NCBI RefSeq assembly: GCF_002732165.1
Contig: NZ_MRZO01000006.1
Location: 124,001-188,000 of the forward strand
Reading direction: 5' to 3'
DNA length: 64,000 nt
Source: Staphylococcus xylosus
GTDB taxonomy: Bacteria > Bacillota > Bacilli > Staphylococcales > Staphylococcaceae
This document shows, one piece after another, positions 21,898 to 32,021 of the stretch (position 1 is its first letter; the number at the start of each line of letters is the position of its first letter). The position numbers and the translations under genes are program-made. Under the pieces are notes generated by a model that saw only the letters and a program-made list of their open reading frames with translations, did not search any database and had not been told where the DNA came from.

Positions 21898-21912
21898 TTT
21901 TTTCAGAAAATT
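21898..21912. promoter_or_regulatory. CodY-box-like sequence
   Basis: TTTTTTCAGAAAATT matches 13 of 15 positions of the CodY consensus AATTTTCWGAAAATT. It lies about 130 bp before the 90-residue gene. In AT-rich DNA such matches can arise by chance. Confidence 0.4.
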
Positions 21913-21974
21913 TGTAAAAAAATAAGTTTAAGCTTGAGTAAGAAATGAAAGTTATTATAAGATAATATTGAAAA

Positions 21975-21989
21975 GGAAAATAATTATCA
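21975..21989. promoter_or_regulatory. Fur-box-like sequence
   Basis: GGAAAATAATTATCA matches 12 of 15 positions of the Fur 7-1-7 consensus TGATAATNATTATCA. It lies 54 bp upstream of the 90-residue gene. Weak evidence on its own. Confidence 0.4.
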
Positions 21990-22042
21990 TTGCAAAGTAA
22001 GAAGATTAACGTAGTGAAAGTGATGTTGAGGGTGATGAAAAA

Positions 22043-22315
22043 ATGGATCAAGTAAAAAGAATTATTGAAGATGTAAAAGTTGAAAAAAAACGAACTGACA
22101 AAATATTTCAAGATGTAACTTTTGAGGTGCGTGCTGAACAAGTAATCATGTTTTTTAATTATAATGAAATTATTGATAATGTGAATGGTAATCAAATTTA
22201 CGTAAAACATAATCATGATCCAGAGTTTATAGATATTCAAGAGTTAAATATATTGAAATCAGAATTAAAAGAACTCGAAATTCCTTACCATGAACGAAGA
22301 GATGACTTTATGTAA
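22043..22315 (+). CDS. Conserved hypothetical protein, 90 residues
   Basis: I do not recognise the family. The protein is soluble and charged, with a basic N-terminal helix (VKRIIEDVKVEKKRTDK), a beta-looking centre (TFEVRAEQVIMFFNYNEI) and an acidic C-terminus ending HERRDDFM. A GAGGGTGATG sequence precedes the ATG. It is a one-gene unit closed by a strong terminator, next to def. The long ORF on the opposite strand (21893-22240) is its antisense shadow. Confidence 0.8.
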   Translation: MDQVKRIIEDVKVEKKRTDKIFQDVTFEVRAEQVIMFFNYNEIIDNVNGNQIYVKHNHDPEFIDIQELNILKSELKELEIPYHERRDDFM

Positions 22316-22364
22316 AAATACCGTTAGCAATTTGAAATTATCAAATTGTTAACGGTATTTTTTA
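22315..22364. terminator. Terminator between the 90-aa gene and def
   Basis: Stem AAAATACCGTTAGCAATTTGA pairs with TCAAATTGTTAACGGTATTTT around a 5-nt loop, followed by TTT. Both ends carry A/T runs, so it can serve both convergent genes. Confidence 0.9.
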
Positions 22365-22375
22365 ATCTGTGTAAG

Positions 22376-22927
22376 TTAAACTTCTATTGCATCATCGTGT
22401 GGTGCAAGTGGATTGTTTTGGTTTATATGATCATAGAACATAACACCATTAATATGGTCAATTTCATGTTGGACCACAATTGCAGGGTAACCTTTCAAAC
22501 GTAATTTAACTTCTTTACCATCAATATCAGTAGCTTTTACTGTAATTCTATATTTACGATGGACAAGACCAGGAATATTTTCGTCTACGCTTAAGCATCC
22601 TTCACCAGTGGGTAGGTAAGCTTCTTGTATACTATGACTTACTACTTTTGGATTAACTAACATAAGGTCATAGCTTTTGCCATCACCATCATCTGGTAAG
22701 TATACAGCTATCATTTTTTTAGAAACATTGATTTGAGGGGCAGCAAGCCCAACGCCTGAACGCAGACCATATTTATTAGCAGTTTCCTCATCTTGACTAT
22801 TAATTAAAAATTCTCGCATTGATTTTAATATATTGCGATTTTCATCAGAAATCGGTAGTGGCACATCTTGTGCTTTTTGTCGAAGTGTTGGATGTCCATC
22901 ACGGATAATATCTTTCATTGTTAACAT
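22376..22927 (-). CDS. def: Peptide deformylase
   Basis: Removes the formyl group from nascent protein N-termini in the cytosol. The 183-residue protein has all three type II deformylase motifs: [17 protein letters not shown] with metal ligand Cys111, and QHEIDH with His154, Glu155 and His158. Length and numbering match staphylococcal Def. The start follows AGGTGTATGAACA. It sits between the 90-residue gene and ykyA, as a single gene. Confidence 0.97.
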   Translation of the reverse strand: MLTMKDIIRDGHPTLRQKAQDVPLPISDENRNILKSMREFLINSQDEETANKYGLRSGVGLAAPQINVSKKMIAVYLPDDGDGKSYDLMLVNPKVVSHSIQEAYLPTGEGCLSVDENIPGLVHRKYRITVKATDIDGKEVKLRLKGYPAIVVQHEIDHINGVMFYDHINQNNPLAPHDDAIEV

Positions 22928-23049
22928 TGTTCATACACCTTCCTTAATATAAAATATACCAAAACTTAATAGGAAAAATACAGTGATAGATTTGATTTAT
23001 CATAAAATATTATATAATATATCATACAAATAAAGGAGGATTTCTCAAA

Positions 23050-23676
23050 ATGAAATTAAAATATGGCATCGGTGCAGTTCTTGCTTCTACAATTTTAGTA
23101 GCAGGTTGTACAACAGATAAAGGTGAAATTAAAGACTACAATGAAAAAGTACAAAAAGCATTTGATGAAGAGAAACCTGTTTCATCAGTGGGTAAAAAAT
23201 TAAATAGTCTTGAGCAAGAAAAACAAAAATTAGTAAAAGAAATAAACGGAAAAGATCAGCAGGAAGTTAAAGAAACTTCAAAAAAAGTAGTGGATAACGT
23301 AGAAAAAAGAGAAAAAGAGTTTGAAAAAGAAGAAAAAGCGCTTGATGATTCTGAAAAAGAGTTTGAAAAAGCACAAGAGCATGTCGATAACATAAGTGAT
23401 AAACAAAAGAAAAAAGAAGTTAAAGAATTGAATAATGCCCTTAAAGATAAGTACAAAGCACACGACAATTATTCTAAAGCTTATAAAAATATATTGACTA
23501 AAGAGAAAGATATGTTCAAATATACGTCAGGTAATCAAGTGGATCAAGCTGAAATCGATAAAAAGTCGGAAGCAGTATCAAAATCATACAAAGATATGAA
23601 TAAAGCGTTTAAAAAATATTCAGATGCAATGAACAAAGTTAATCAAGAAAAAGAAGATGTAGATAGTCTTGCTTAA
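23050..23676 (+). CDS. ykyA: YkyA-type lipoprotein, coiled-coil
   Basis: A 208-residue putative cell-envelope lipoprotein. The signal peptide MKLKYGIGAVLASTILVAGC ends in the lipobox VAGC, so Cys20 should be lipidated and the rest exposed outside the membrane. The mature part is a long Lys/Glu-rich coiled coil (residues about 50-200), matching the YkyA family next to pdh in Bacillus and Staphylococcus. AAAGGAGGA precedes the start. Function unknown; a cell-wall-binding role is only proposed for the family. Confidence 0.85.
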   Translation: MKLKYGIGAVLASTILVAGCTTDKGEIKDYNEKVQKAFDEEKPVSSVGKKLNSLEQEKQKLVKEINGKDQQEVKETSKKVVDNVEKREKEFEKEEKALDDSEKEFEKAQEHVDNISDKQKKKEVKELNNALKDKYKAHDNYSKAYKNILTKEKDMFKYTSGNQVDQAEIDKKSEAVSKSYKDMNKAFKKYSDAMNKVNQEKEDVDSLA

Positions 23677-23793
23677 AACTGGATGCAATACATTTGAAAT
23701 TTGTGTTAATCGATTATAGCATGAACATTGTGGGCGCTTACATTTAAAAGGAAGATTCTAGATTAAAACGCAGAATTTTTGGTGGTACAGTGT

Positions 23794-23799
23794 TATAAT
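23794..23799 (+). promoter_or_regulatory. Candidate upstream promoter of pdhA (extended -10)
   Basis: TGTTATAAT is an extended -10 box (TG-N-TATAAT) in the 266-bp gap before pdhA. It is preceded by TGGTACAG, which recurs as TGGTACAA at the second promoter about 95 bp downstream. No good -35 is seen. Confidence 0.45.
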
Positions 23800-23862
23800 T
23801 TTCATTAGTACAGATTGAAAAACTGTACTCATTTTGAGTATTACAGAACTTTTTCAAATTGT

Positions 23863-23891
23863 TTAACAGTGTAACAGTTTTGTGGTACAAT
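23863..23891 (+). promoter_or_regulatory. Promoter of the pdhABCD operon
   Basis: TTAACA, 17 bases, TACAAT: one mismatch in the -35 and one in the -10 relative to the SigA consensus, with ideal spacing. It lies 52 bp before the pdhA start. Confidence 0.75.
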
Positions 23892-23942
23892 GTGATAGGA
23901 TAAAATGAATTTCTACTATACGGGAAAGGTTTGGTGAATTGA

Positions 23943-25055
<1,113 letters not shown>

Positions 25056-25058
25056 CCG

Positions 25059-26036
25059 ATGGCACAAATGACAATGGTTCAAGCGATTAATAATGCGCTT
25101 AAAACCGAATTACAAAATGATGAAAATGTCTTACTTTTCGGTGAAGACGTCGGTGTTAACGGTGGTGTTTTCCGTGTAACTGAAGGTTTACAAAAAGAAT
25201 TCGGAGAAGATCGTGTATTCGATACACCTTTAGCGGAATCTGGTATTGGTGGTTTAGCTCTAGGTTTAACTACACAAGGATACCGTCCAGTTATGGAAAT
25301 ACAATTCTTAGGATTTGTATTTGAAGTATTCGACTCTGTAGCAGGACAAATTGCGCGTACGCGTTTCCGTTCTGGTAACTCTAAACAAGCTCCAGTTACA
25401 ATTCGTGCACCATTTGGTGGCGGTGTTCATACACCAGAATTACACGCTGATAACTTAGAGGGTATTTTAGCTCAATCACCTGGTTTACACGTGGTAATCC
25501 CTTCAAATCCGTACGACGCTAAAGGATTATTAATTTCTGCAATTAGAAGTAATGACCCAGTTGTATATTTAGAGCACATGAAATTATACCGTTCTTTCCG
25601 TGATGAAGTACCTGAAGAAGAGTACACAATTGAAATCGGTAAAGCTAGCGTAAAACAAGAAGGTAATGACATAACACTTATTGCATATGGTGCAATGGTA
25701 CAAGAGTCATTAAAAGCAGCAGAAGAATTAGAAAAAGAAGGTTATTCAGTAGAAGTTATTGACTTACGTACTGTTCAACCAATTGATATTGAAACACTTG
25801 TCGCTTCAGTTGAAAAAACTGGTCGTGCGGTAGTAGTTCAAGAAGCTCAACGTCAAGCTGGTGTTGGTGCTACAGTTGCATCTGAATTAGCTGAGCGTTC
25901 AATTCTTTCATTAGAAGCTCCTATTGCAAGAGTTGCAGCGGCTGACACTGTCTATCCGTTTACACAAGCTGAAAACGTTTGGTTACCAAACAAAAACGAT
26001 ATCATTGAAAAAGCAAAAGAAACATTAGAATTTTAA
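25059..26036 (+). CDS. pdhB: Pyruvate dehydrogenase E1 component, beta subunit
   Basis: Beta half of the E1 heterotetramer, 325 residues. It shows [19 protein letters not shown] at the N-terminus, the conserved glutamate (MEIQFLGF) that activates the TPP aminopyrimidine, and the transketolase C-terminal domain ([15 protein letters not shown]). AAGGAGTCG precedes the start. A perfect hairpin follows before pdhC. Confidence 0.97.
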   Translation: MAQMTMVQAINNALKTELQNDENVLLFGEDVGVNGGVFRVTEGLQKEFGEDRVFDTPLAESGIGGLALGLTTQGYRPVMEIQFLGFVFEVFDSVAGQIARTRFRSGNSKQAPVTIRAPFGGGVHTPELHADNLEGILAQSPGLHVVIPSNPYDAKGLLISAIRSNDPVVYLEHMKLYRSFRDEVPEEEYTIEIGKASVKQEGNDITLIAYGAMVQESLKAAEELEKEGYSVEVIDLRTVQPIDIETLVASVEKTGRAVVVQEAQRQAGVGATVASELAERSILSLEAPIARVAAADTVYPFTQAENVWLPNKNDIIEKAKETLEF

Positions 26037-26044
26037 TATACTCA

Positions 26045-26078
26045 TTGAATGGAGTAGCGTATACGACACTCCATTCAA
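26045..26078 (+). repeat. Hairpin between pdhB and pdhC
   Basis: TTGAATGGAGT and ACTCCATTCAA form an 11-bp perfect stem with a 12-nt loop, nine bases after the pdhB stop. No T-run follows (GTTTATATATAC), so partial termination or mRNA processing or stabilisation is more likely than full termination. Confidence 0.75.
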
Positions 26079-26169
26079 GTTTATATATACAACAAAGAAG
26101 GTATGAGTAAATTATCTCGACCTGTTTTCTAATTTTTGACTTAATATGAATTTTTAGGAGGATAATAAC

Positions 26170-27468
26170 GTGGCATTTGAATTTAAATTACCCGACATTG
26201 GTGAAGGTATCCACGAAGGTGAAATTGTAAAATGGTTTGTTAAAGCTGGAGATACAATTGAAGAAGACGATGTATTAGCAGAAGTACAAAACGACAAATC
26301 AGTTGTAGAAATTCCATCTCCTGTTTCAGGTACTGTTGAAGAAGTTTTAGTAGACGAAGGTACTGTAGCAGTTGTTGGTGATACAATTGTTAAAATCGAC
26401 GCACCAGATGCAGAAGACATGCAATTTAAAGGTAGCGAAAGTGACGAAGCTGCTAGCGAAGAAACAGAAGCGCCAGCAGAAGAAACTACATCAGAAGCAC
26501 CTGCTCAATCTTCAAATGATGAAGAAGTAGATGAAAGCAAACGCGTTAAAGCGATGCCTTCAGTTCGTAAATACGCACGTGAAAAAGGTATTAATATTAA
26601 AGCTGTTTCAGGTTCAGGTAAAAACGGACGCACTACTAAAGAAGACGTTGACGCTTACTTAAATGGTGGTCAAGCATCTGCTTCTAACGAAAGTGCAGCA
26701 GCTACTAGCGAAGAAACAACTAGCACAGGTGCTTCACAACCAGCAGCAGTTTCTACTGAAGGTGAATACCCAGAAACTACTGAAAAAATTCCTGCAATGC
26801 GTAAAGCAATTGCTAAAGCAATGGTTAACTCAAAACACACTGCACCACACGTAACATTAATGGATGAAATTGATGTTCAAGAATTATGGGATCACCGTAA
26901 AAAATTCAAAGAAGTTGCAGCTGAGCAAGGTACTAAATTAACTTTCTTACCTTACGTTGTAAAAGCACTTGTTTCTGCACTTAAAAAATATCCAGCACTT
27001 AACACAGAATTCAACGAAGAAGCTGGCGAAATCGTGCATAAACATTACTGGAATATTGGTATCGCAGCTGATACAGATAGAGGATTATTAGTACCAGTAG
27101 TTAAAAATGCTGATCGCAAATCTATGTTTGCAATTTCAGACGAAATTAATGAACTTGCTGTTAAAGCTCGTGATGGTAAATTATCAGCTGATGAAATGAA
27201 AGGTGCTACTTGTACAATCAGTAACATCGGTTCAGCTGGTGGACAATGGTTCACGCCAGTTATCAATAACCCAGAAGTTGCAATTTTAGGTATTGGACGC
27301 ATTGCACAAAAACCTATCGTTAAAGATGGTGAAATTATTGCAGCTCCAGTATTATCATTATCATTAAGCTTTGACCACAGACAAATTGATGGTGCTACTG
27401 GACAAAATGCTATGAATCATATTAAACGTTTATTAAATAATCCAGAATTATTATTAATGGAGGGGTAA
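26170..27468 (+). CDS. pdhC: Dihydrolipoamide acetyltransferase (E2) of pyruvate dehydrogenase
   Basis: Core of the complex; moves the acetyl group from lipoamide to CoA. The 432-residue protein has one lipoyl domain with Lys43 in [12 protein letters not shown], an Ala/Glu/Ser-rich linker (about 85-120), a peripheral-subunit-binding domain ([15 protein letters not shown], about 125-160), a second Ser/Thr/Ala linker, and the acyltransferase domain ending in DHRQIDG with catalytic His403. The start is GTG after TAGGAGGATAATAAC. Confidence 0.97.
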   Translation: MAFEFKLPDIGEGIHEGEIVKWFVKAGDTIEEDDVLAEVQNDKSVVEIPSPVSGTVEEVLVDEGTVAVVGDTIVKIDAPDAEDMQFKGSESDEAASEETEAPAEETTSEAPAQSSNDEEVDESKRVKAMPSVRKYAREKGINIKAVSGSGKNGRTTKEDVDAYLNGGQASASNESAAATSEETTSTGASQPAAVSTEGEYPETTEKIPAMRKAIAKAMVNSKHTAPHVTLMDEIDVQELWDHRKKFKEVAAEQGTKLTFLPYVVKALVSALKKYPALNTEFNEEAGEIVHKHYWNIGIAADTDRGLLVPVVKNADRKSMFAISDEINELAVKARDGKLSADEMKGATCTISNIGSAGGQWFTPVINNPEVAILGIGRIAQKPIVKDGEIIAAPVLSLSLSFDHRQIDGATGQNAMNHIKRLLNNPELLLMEG

Positions 27469-27471
27469 AAC

Positions 27472-28878
27472 ATGGTAGTTGGAGATTTCCCAATTGAAAC
27501 AGATACTATTGTAATCGGAGCAGGACCTGGTGGATATGTTGCAGCAATTCGTGCGGCACAATTAGGTCAAAAAGTAACAATCGTAGAAAAAGGCGAACTT
27601 GGTGGTGTATGTCTTAACGTAGGATGTATTCCTTCAAAAGCGTTATTACACGCTTCGCATCGTTACGACGAAACGAAGAACTCTGAAAATTTAGGTGTAA
27701 TCGCTGAAAGTGTTTCACTAAAATTTGATAAAGTTCAAGAATTCAAGCAATCAGTTGTTAAGAAATTAACTGGTGGAGTTGAAGGATTATTAAAAGGTAA
27801 TAAAGTTGAAATCGTAAAAGGTGAAGCTTACTTTGTTGATAACAATAGCCTACGTGTTATGGATGAAAAAAGTGCTCAAACTTATAACTTCAAAAACGCG
27901 ATTATTGCAACTGGTTCTAGACCAATTGAAATCCCTAACTTCAAGTTTGGTAACCGCGTAATTGATTCTACTGGCGCTTTAAATTTACAAGATGTTCCTG
28001 GTAAATTAGTTGTTGTTGGTGGAGGCTACATTGGTTCAGAATTAGGAACTGCTTTCGCTAACTTTGGTTCAGAAGTTACTATCTTAGAAGGTGCAAAAGA
28101 CATCTTAGGTGGTTTCGAAAAACAAATGACGCAACCTGTTAAAAAAGGTATGAAAGAAAAAGGCGTTGAAATTGTAACTGAAGCAATGGCTAAATCTGCT
28201 GAAGAAACTGAAAATGGTGTTAAAGTAACTTATGAAGTAAAAGGTGAAGAACAAACAATCGATGCTGATTACGTATTAGTTACTGTAGGACGTCGTCCTA
28301 ACACTGACGAATTAGGCTTAGAAGAGTTAGGTCTTAAATTTGCAGATCGTGGATTATTAGAAGTAGACAAACAAAGCCGTACTTCAGTTGAAAACATTTT
28401 CGCAATTGGTGATATCGTTCCTGGTTTACCACTTGCGCATAAAGCTAGCTATGAAGCTAAAGTTGCTGCTGAAGTAATTGCTGGCGAAGCATCTGAAGTA
28501 GACTACATTGGTATGCCTGCTGTATGTTTCACTGAACCAGAACTTGCTACTGTAGGTTACACTGAAGCTCAAGCTAAAGAAGAAGGATTAGCAGTTACAG
28601 CTTCTAAATTCCCTTATGCAGCTAATGGCCGTGCTTTATCATTAGATGATACAACTGGATTTGTTAAATTGTTAACACTTAAAGAAGATAATACATTAGT
28701 AGGTGCTCAAGTAGTTGGTACTGGTGCTTCAGATATTATTTCTGAATTAGGTTTAGCAATTGAAGCAGGTATGAATGCTGAAGACTTATCTTTAACTATT
28801 CATGCTCACCCAACATTAGGTGAAATGTCTATGGAAGCTGCTGAAAAAGCATTAGGATTACCTATCCATACAATGTAA
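27472..28878 (+). CDS. pdhD: Dihydrolipoamide dehydrogenase (E3)
   Basis: Flavoprotein that reoxidises dihydrolipoamide with NAD. The 468-residue protein has the FAD motif GAGPGG, the redox disulfide Cys47/Cys52 in [13 protein letters not shown], the NAD-binding [10 protein letters not shown] near residue 180, and the C-terminal HAHPTLGE holding the catalytic His-Glu pair. GGAGGGGTAAAAC precedes it. Last gene of the pdh operon; also likely shared with 2-oxoglutarate dehydrogenase or other complexes, as in Firmicutes. Confidence 0.97.
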   Translation: MVVGDFPIETDTIVIGAGPGGYVAAIRAAQLGQKVTIVEKGELGGVCLNVGCIPSKALLHASHRYDETKNSENLGVIAESVSLKFDKVQEFKQSVVKKLTGGVEGLLKGNKVEIVKGEAYFVDNNSLRVMDEKSAQTYNFKNAIIATGSRPIEIPNFKFGNRVIDSTGALNLQDVPGKLVVVGGGYIGSELGTAFANFGSEVTILEGAKDILGGFEKQMTQPVKKGMKEKGVEIVTEAMAKSAEETENGVKVTYEVKGEEQTIDADYVLVTVGRRPNTDELGLEELGLKFADRGLLEVDKQSRTSVENIFAIGDIVPGLPLAHKASYEAKVAAEVIAGEASEVDYIGMPAVCFTEPELATVGYTEAQAKEEGLAVTASKFPYAANGRALSLDDTTGFVKLLTLKEDNTLVGAQVVGTGASDIISELGLAIEAGMNAEDLSLTIHAHPTLGEMSMEAAEKALGLPIHTM

Positions 28879-28914
28879 TTACTTTAGATTTTCATACTAA
28901 AGTTAAAAATGAAT

Positions 28915-28940
28915 GTGATATAACAAATATTTGTTATCAC
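28915..28940 (+). terminator. Hairpin after pdhD
   Basis: A stem of about 12 bp with one bulged T (GTGATATAACAAAT against ATTTGTTATCAC) lies 37 bp past the pdhD stop, with little or no loop. It has no T-run, so it may protect the mRNA end. A second inverted repeat (TTGAGCAT/ATGCTCAA, 28961-28992) and a true terminator follow. Confidence 0.6.
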
Positions 28941-28960
28941 ACTGGTACAGATGTTTACAA

Positions 28961-28992
28961 TTGAGCATAGCTTAAATTAAGTTCATGCTCAA
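28961..28992 (+). repeat. Inverted repeat downstream of pdhD
   Basis: TTGAGCAT and ATGCTCAA flank 16 nt. It is the middle of three successive hairpins after the pdh operon and has no T-run. Confidence 0.6.
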
Positions 28993-29024
28993 TGTAATCA
29001 TTTATTACCAATATGACAAATGAG

Positions 29025-29057
29025 TCCGGGGCATAAATAGATGTCTCGGATTTTTTT
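29025..29057 (+). terminator. Terminator of the pdh operon
   Basis: TCCGGGGCAT pairs with ATGTCTCGGA (two G-U pairs) around AAATAG, followed by seven T. It belongs to the GAGACA/TGTCTC hairpin group found elsewhere in the window. Confidence 0.85.
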
Positions 29058-29136
29058 GTATATACTATGTAGATGATACTAAATATTAATTTAAAATATT
29101 ATGAATATAAATCAAGGGAATTGGAGGTAAAGAACA

Positions 29137-29409
29137 ATGGAATATCAATATCCGATAGATTTAGATTGGACGAATGACGAGATGATGCAAGTCGTGTCAT
29201 TTTTCAATGCTGTTGAGGCTTATTATGAATCTAAAGTCGAAGGGCAACGCGTACTAGATCGCTATAAACAATTTAAAGAAATTGTACCTGGCAAAGCTGA
29301 AGAAAAACAGATTTTCAAAGAATTCGAAAATAGTAGTGGTTATAACAGTTATCAAGTAGTTAAAGCAGTGCAAACTTCACCAGAACAAAAATATTTTTCG
29401 TCAAAATAA
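29137..29409 (+). CDS. UPF0223 family protein
   Basis: A 90-residue protein, [20 protein letters not shown] with a later VVKAVQ near the C-terminus, matching the UPF0223 (YktA-like) family found downstream of pdh in Bacillus and Staphylococcus. It is soluble, mostly helical, with no signal peptide. TTGGAGGTAAAGAACA precedes the ATG. It is a single-gene unit ended by a terminator at 29426. No biochemical function is known to me. Confidence 0.88.
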   Translation: MEYQYPIDLDWTNDEMMQVVSFFNAVEAYYESKVEGQRVLDRYKQFKEIVPGKAEEKQIFKEFENSSGYNSYQVVKAVQTSPEQKYFSSK

Positions 29410-29425
29410 AAATAACTATTGTCAT

Positions 29426-29507
29426 AAAAGCTATATTCTGATATTTTTATTAAGCATTAAACAAAATGTTTGATAAAAGTAAACAGAATATGGCTTTTTA
29501 TTTTTAA
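29426..29507 (+). terminator. Terminator after the UPF0223 gene
   Basis: AAAAGCTATATTCTG pairs with CAGAATATGGCTTTT (one G-U) across a long loop that itself contains a small inverted repeat, followed by TTATTTTT. Confidence 0.75.
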
Positions 29508-29540
29508 GACTATAAACTTTTTTATAATGAAAAATTAAAA

Positions 29541-29564
29541 CTTTTCACTATAATTTTTGAAAAG
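29541..29564. promoter_or_regulatory. Inverted repeat over the -10 of the pot operon
   Basis: CTTTTCA and TGAAAAG flank CTATAATTTT, so a 7-bp dyad brackets the TATAAT box (29549-29554), just upstream of the regulator start. The position suggests autoregulation by the HTH protein encoded next. Confidence 0.5.
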
Positions 29565-29573
29565 GTGAAAGAA

Positions 29574-30113
29574 ATGGATATAGGTAAGAAAATTAAGAAT
29601 TTACGTATTATAAAGCATTTAACACAAGAAGAATTAGCAGAACGTACTGACTTATCAAAAGGTTATATATCACAGATAGAAAGTCAACATGCATCGCCAA
29701 GTATGGAAACATTTTTGAATATATTAGAAGTTTTGGGCACGACCCCTGGTGATTTTTTCAAAGAAGCCCGAACAGAAAAGGTATTATACAAAAAAGCATC
29801 ACAAGTTACTTATGATGAATATGATAAGGGTTATATATTAAATTGGCCGGTTACACAATCAAATGAATTTGAAATGGAACCATTATTATTAACTTTAAAA
29901 GGAAATGCCTCATATAAAAACTTTGAACCTTCAGAATCAGATACTTTCATCTATTGCTTAAAAGGGCAAGTTACTTTGAAATTAGGCGATGATGAGCACC
30001 ATGCTGTAGTAGGTGACGCACTTTATTTTAAGGCAAACCAGTTACATAGATTAATAAACCCAACATCAGAGGAAGCTCAAGTGATGATAGTCGCTACTGC
30101 TTCTTATTTATAG
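29574..30113 (+). CDS. XRE-family HTH plus cupin transcriptional regulator (PuuR-like)
   Basis: A 179-residue protein with an N-terminal XRE helix-turn-helix (IGKKIKNLRIIKHLTQEELA through KGYISQIES, residues 3-40) and a C-terminal cupin domain (about 105-175, GQVTLKLGDDEHHAVVGDALYF). This is the architecture of PuuR-type polyamine-responsive regulators. The frame opens at a GTG in the ribosome binding site AAAAGGTGAAAG; the ATG at 29574 is used. It is 12 bp upstream of potA, so it likely controls the spermidine/putrescine transporter operon and itself through the dyad at 29541. The effector is inferred, not shown. Confidence 0.9.
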   Translation: MDIGKKIKNLRIIKHLTQEELAERTDLSKGYISQIESQHASPSMETFLNILEVLGTTPGDFFKEARTEKVLYKKASQVTYDEYDKGYILNWPVTQSNEFEMEPLLLTLKGNASYKNFEPSESDTFIYCLKGQVTLKLGDDEHHAVVGDALYFKANQLHRLINPTSEEAQVMIVATASYL

Positions 30114-30125
30114 GAGGATATATAC

Positions 30126-31220
30126 ATGGAACCTTTATTATCTTTCAAATCTGTAAGTAAAAGCTATGATGATTTACAGATTCTAGACAAGATTGATATT
30201 GATATAGAGTCAGGTTATTTTTATACGCTACTTGGTCCGTCGGGTTGTGGTAAAACAACCATATTAAAACTCATTGCTGGCTTTGAGACTGCAGATAATG
30301 GAGAAATTATTTATCAAAATAAGAAAATCAATCAAACACCTGCAAATAAACGTAAAGTAAATACAGTGTTTCAGGATTATGCATTGTTTCCTCATCTTAA
30401 TGTTTATGACAATATAGCTTTTGGATTAAAACTTAAAAAAATGACTAAGACTGAAATTAAAAACAAAGTTGATGAAGCTTTACAGCTTGTGAAATTAACA
30501 GGGTATGAGACCCGCACAATTGATGGTATGAGTGGCGGTCAAAAGCAACGTATTGCAATTGCACGAGCTATTGTCAATGAGCCTGAAATACTCTTGTTAG
30601 ATGAGTCACTGTCTGCACTAGATTTAAAATTACGTACACAAATGCAATATGAGTTAAGAGAGATACAATCAAGATTAGGAATAACGTTTATTTTTGTAAC
30701 ACATGACCAAGAGGAAGCCTTAGCACTTAGTGATTATATCTTTGTTATGAAAGATGGTAAAATTCAACAATTTGGTACGCCTACTGACATTTATGATGAA
30801 CCGGTCAATCGCTTTGTGGCAGATTTTATAGGAGAATCTAATATCGTTGAAGGTACAATGATCGATGACTATTTAGTTAATATTTATGGTCAAGATTTTG
30901 ACTGTGTTGATATGGGGATAGATTCACAGAAAAAGGTTGAAGTTGTTATAAGGCCAGAAGATATTAGTTTGATAGCAGCGGAAGAAGGTCTATTTGAGGT
31001 TACTGTTGATTCAATGCTATTTAGAGGCGTTCATTATGAAATTAATTGTATAGATAGAAAAGGCTATGAATGGATGATTCATTCTACTAAAAAAGCGGAA
31101 ATAGGAAGCAAAGTTGGCTTGTATTTTGATCCTGAAGCGATTCACATTATGGTACCAGGAGAAACTGAAGAAGAATTTGATCAACGTATCGAAAGTTATG
31201 AGGAGCTTAACCATGAGTAA
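30126..31220 (+). CDS. potA: Spermidine/putrescine ABC transporter ATP-binding protein
   Basis: ATPase of the polyamine importer, 364 residues. Walker [10 protein letters not shown] near residue 38, signature MSGGQKQR, Walker [13 protein letters not shown], and H-loop FVTHDQ are intact. A C-terminal TOBE-like domain (about 240-350) is typical of PotA. TAGGAGGATATATAC precedes the ATG. It overlaps potB by 8 bp. Confidence 0.96.
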   Translation: MEPLLSFKSVSKSYDDLQILDKIDIDIESGYFYTLLGPSGCGKTTILKLIAGFETADNGEIIYQNKKINQTPANKRKVNTVFQDYALFPHLNVYDNIAFGLKLKKMTKTEIKNKVDEALQLVKLTGYETRTIDGMSGGQKQRIAIARAIVNEPEILLLDESLSALDLKLRTQMQYELREIQSRLGITFIFVTHDQEEALALSDYIFVMKDGKIQQFGTPTDIYDEPVNRFVADFIGESNIVEGTMIDDYLVNIYGQDFDCVDMGIDSQKKVEVVIRPEDISLIAAEEGLFEVTVDSMLFRGVHYEINCIDRKGYEWMIHSTKKAEIGSKVGLYFDPEAIHIMVPGETEEEFDQRIESYEELNHE

Positions 31221-32016
31221 AATAAACAAGTTCTTATTTATTCCGTATGTGTTGTGGATGATACTATTTATTATCGTTCCAGTACTTTTGCTTGTGTACT
31301 TTTCATTATTTGATTTACACGGGCATTTTAGTTTTGACAATTATAAGCAAATTCTGACATGGAAATATTTTCATATGATATGGGACTCAGTAGTTTTTGC
31401 AGCTGTTATTACGCTCATCACGTTGCTTATCAGTTATCCAGCAGCTTATTTTATCAGGTCTTCAAAATTTCAAAATTTATGGTTACTGATATTAATCATA
31501 CCTACATGGATTAATTTACTACTGAAGACCTATGCATTTATTGGGTTATTAAGTCATGATGGTATTATCAATCAAATGCTCAAATTATTACATTTACCTG
31601 AAATGGATTTATTGTTTACTGTTCCAGCATTTTTAATTGTAGCAAGCTATATTTATATCCCATTTATGATTTTGCCTATTTTTAATAGTATGAAAGACAT
31701 TCCCAATAATATATTACAAGCATCTAGCGACTTAGGTGCAAGTCCGCTCACTACCTTTAGAAAAGTAATACTTCCTTTAACTAAACAAGGTGTATTAACA
31801 GGTATTCAAGTGACGTTCATTCCTGCCTTATCATTGTTTATGATAACGAGATTAATTGCAGGAAACAAAGTAATTAATATAGGAACTGCGATTGAAGAGC
31901 AATTTCTTGTAATTCAAAATTATGGGATGGGTTCAACGATTGCGCTATGCCTCATTATGTTTATGGCAATAGTGTTAATCATTACTAATACTAAATCTTC
32001 GAATGGGAGAGGGTGA
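31213..32016 (+). CDS. potB: Spermidine/putrescine ABC transporter permease
   Basis: Membrane permease of 267 residues with about six helices. The EAA loop is recognisable at [26 protein letters not shown] longer in-frame ORF opens at 31114 inside potA, but the ATG at 31213, after AGGAGCTTAACC, gives the expected [15 protein letters not shown] start. It overlaps potA and potC. Confidence 0.94.
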   Translation: MSKINKFLFIPYVLWMILFIIVPVLLLVYFSLFDLHGHFSFDNYKQILTWKYFHMIWDSVVFAAVITLITLLISYPAAYFIRSSKFQNLWLLILIIPTWINLLLKTYAFIGLLSHDGIINQMLKLLHLPEMDLLFTVPAFLIVASYIYIPFMILPIFNSMKDIPNNILQASSDLGASPLTTFRKVILPLTKQGVLTGIQVTFIPALSLFMITRLIAGNKVINIGTAIEEQFLVIQNYGMGSTIALCLIMFMAIVLIITNTKSSNGRG

Positions 32017-32021
32017 ATCAC

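Larger units (their letters stand above)
21541..22042. other. 500-bp intergenic region between divergent rpoY and the 90-aa gene
   Basis: It contains an RpoY ribosome binding site, a hairpin CAACATACT/AGTATGTTG at 21689-21715, a CodY-like box at 21898-21912 and a Fur-like site at 21975-21989. A 39-codon ORF at 21614 has no ribosome binding site and was not accepted as a gene. Confidence 0.6.

Noticed and set aside
21893..22240. 115-codon open frame on the minus strand, rich in Phe, Ile and Asn
   Set aside because: It is the antisense of the 90-residue gene at 22043, has no ribosome binding site, and its composition is what AT-rich antisense DNA gives.
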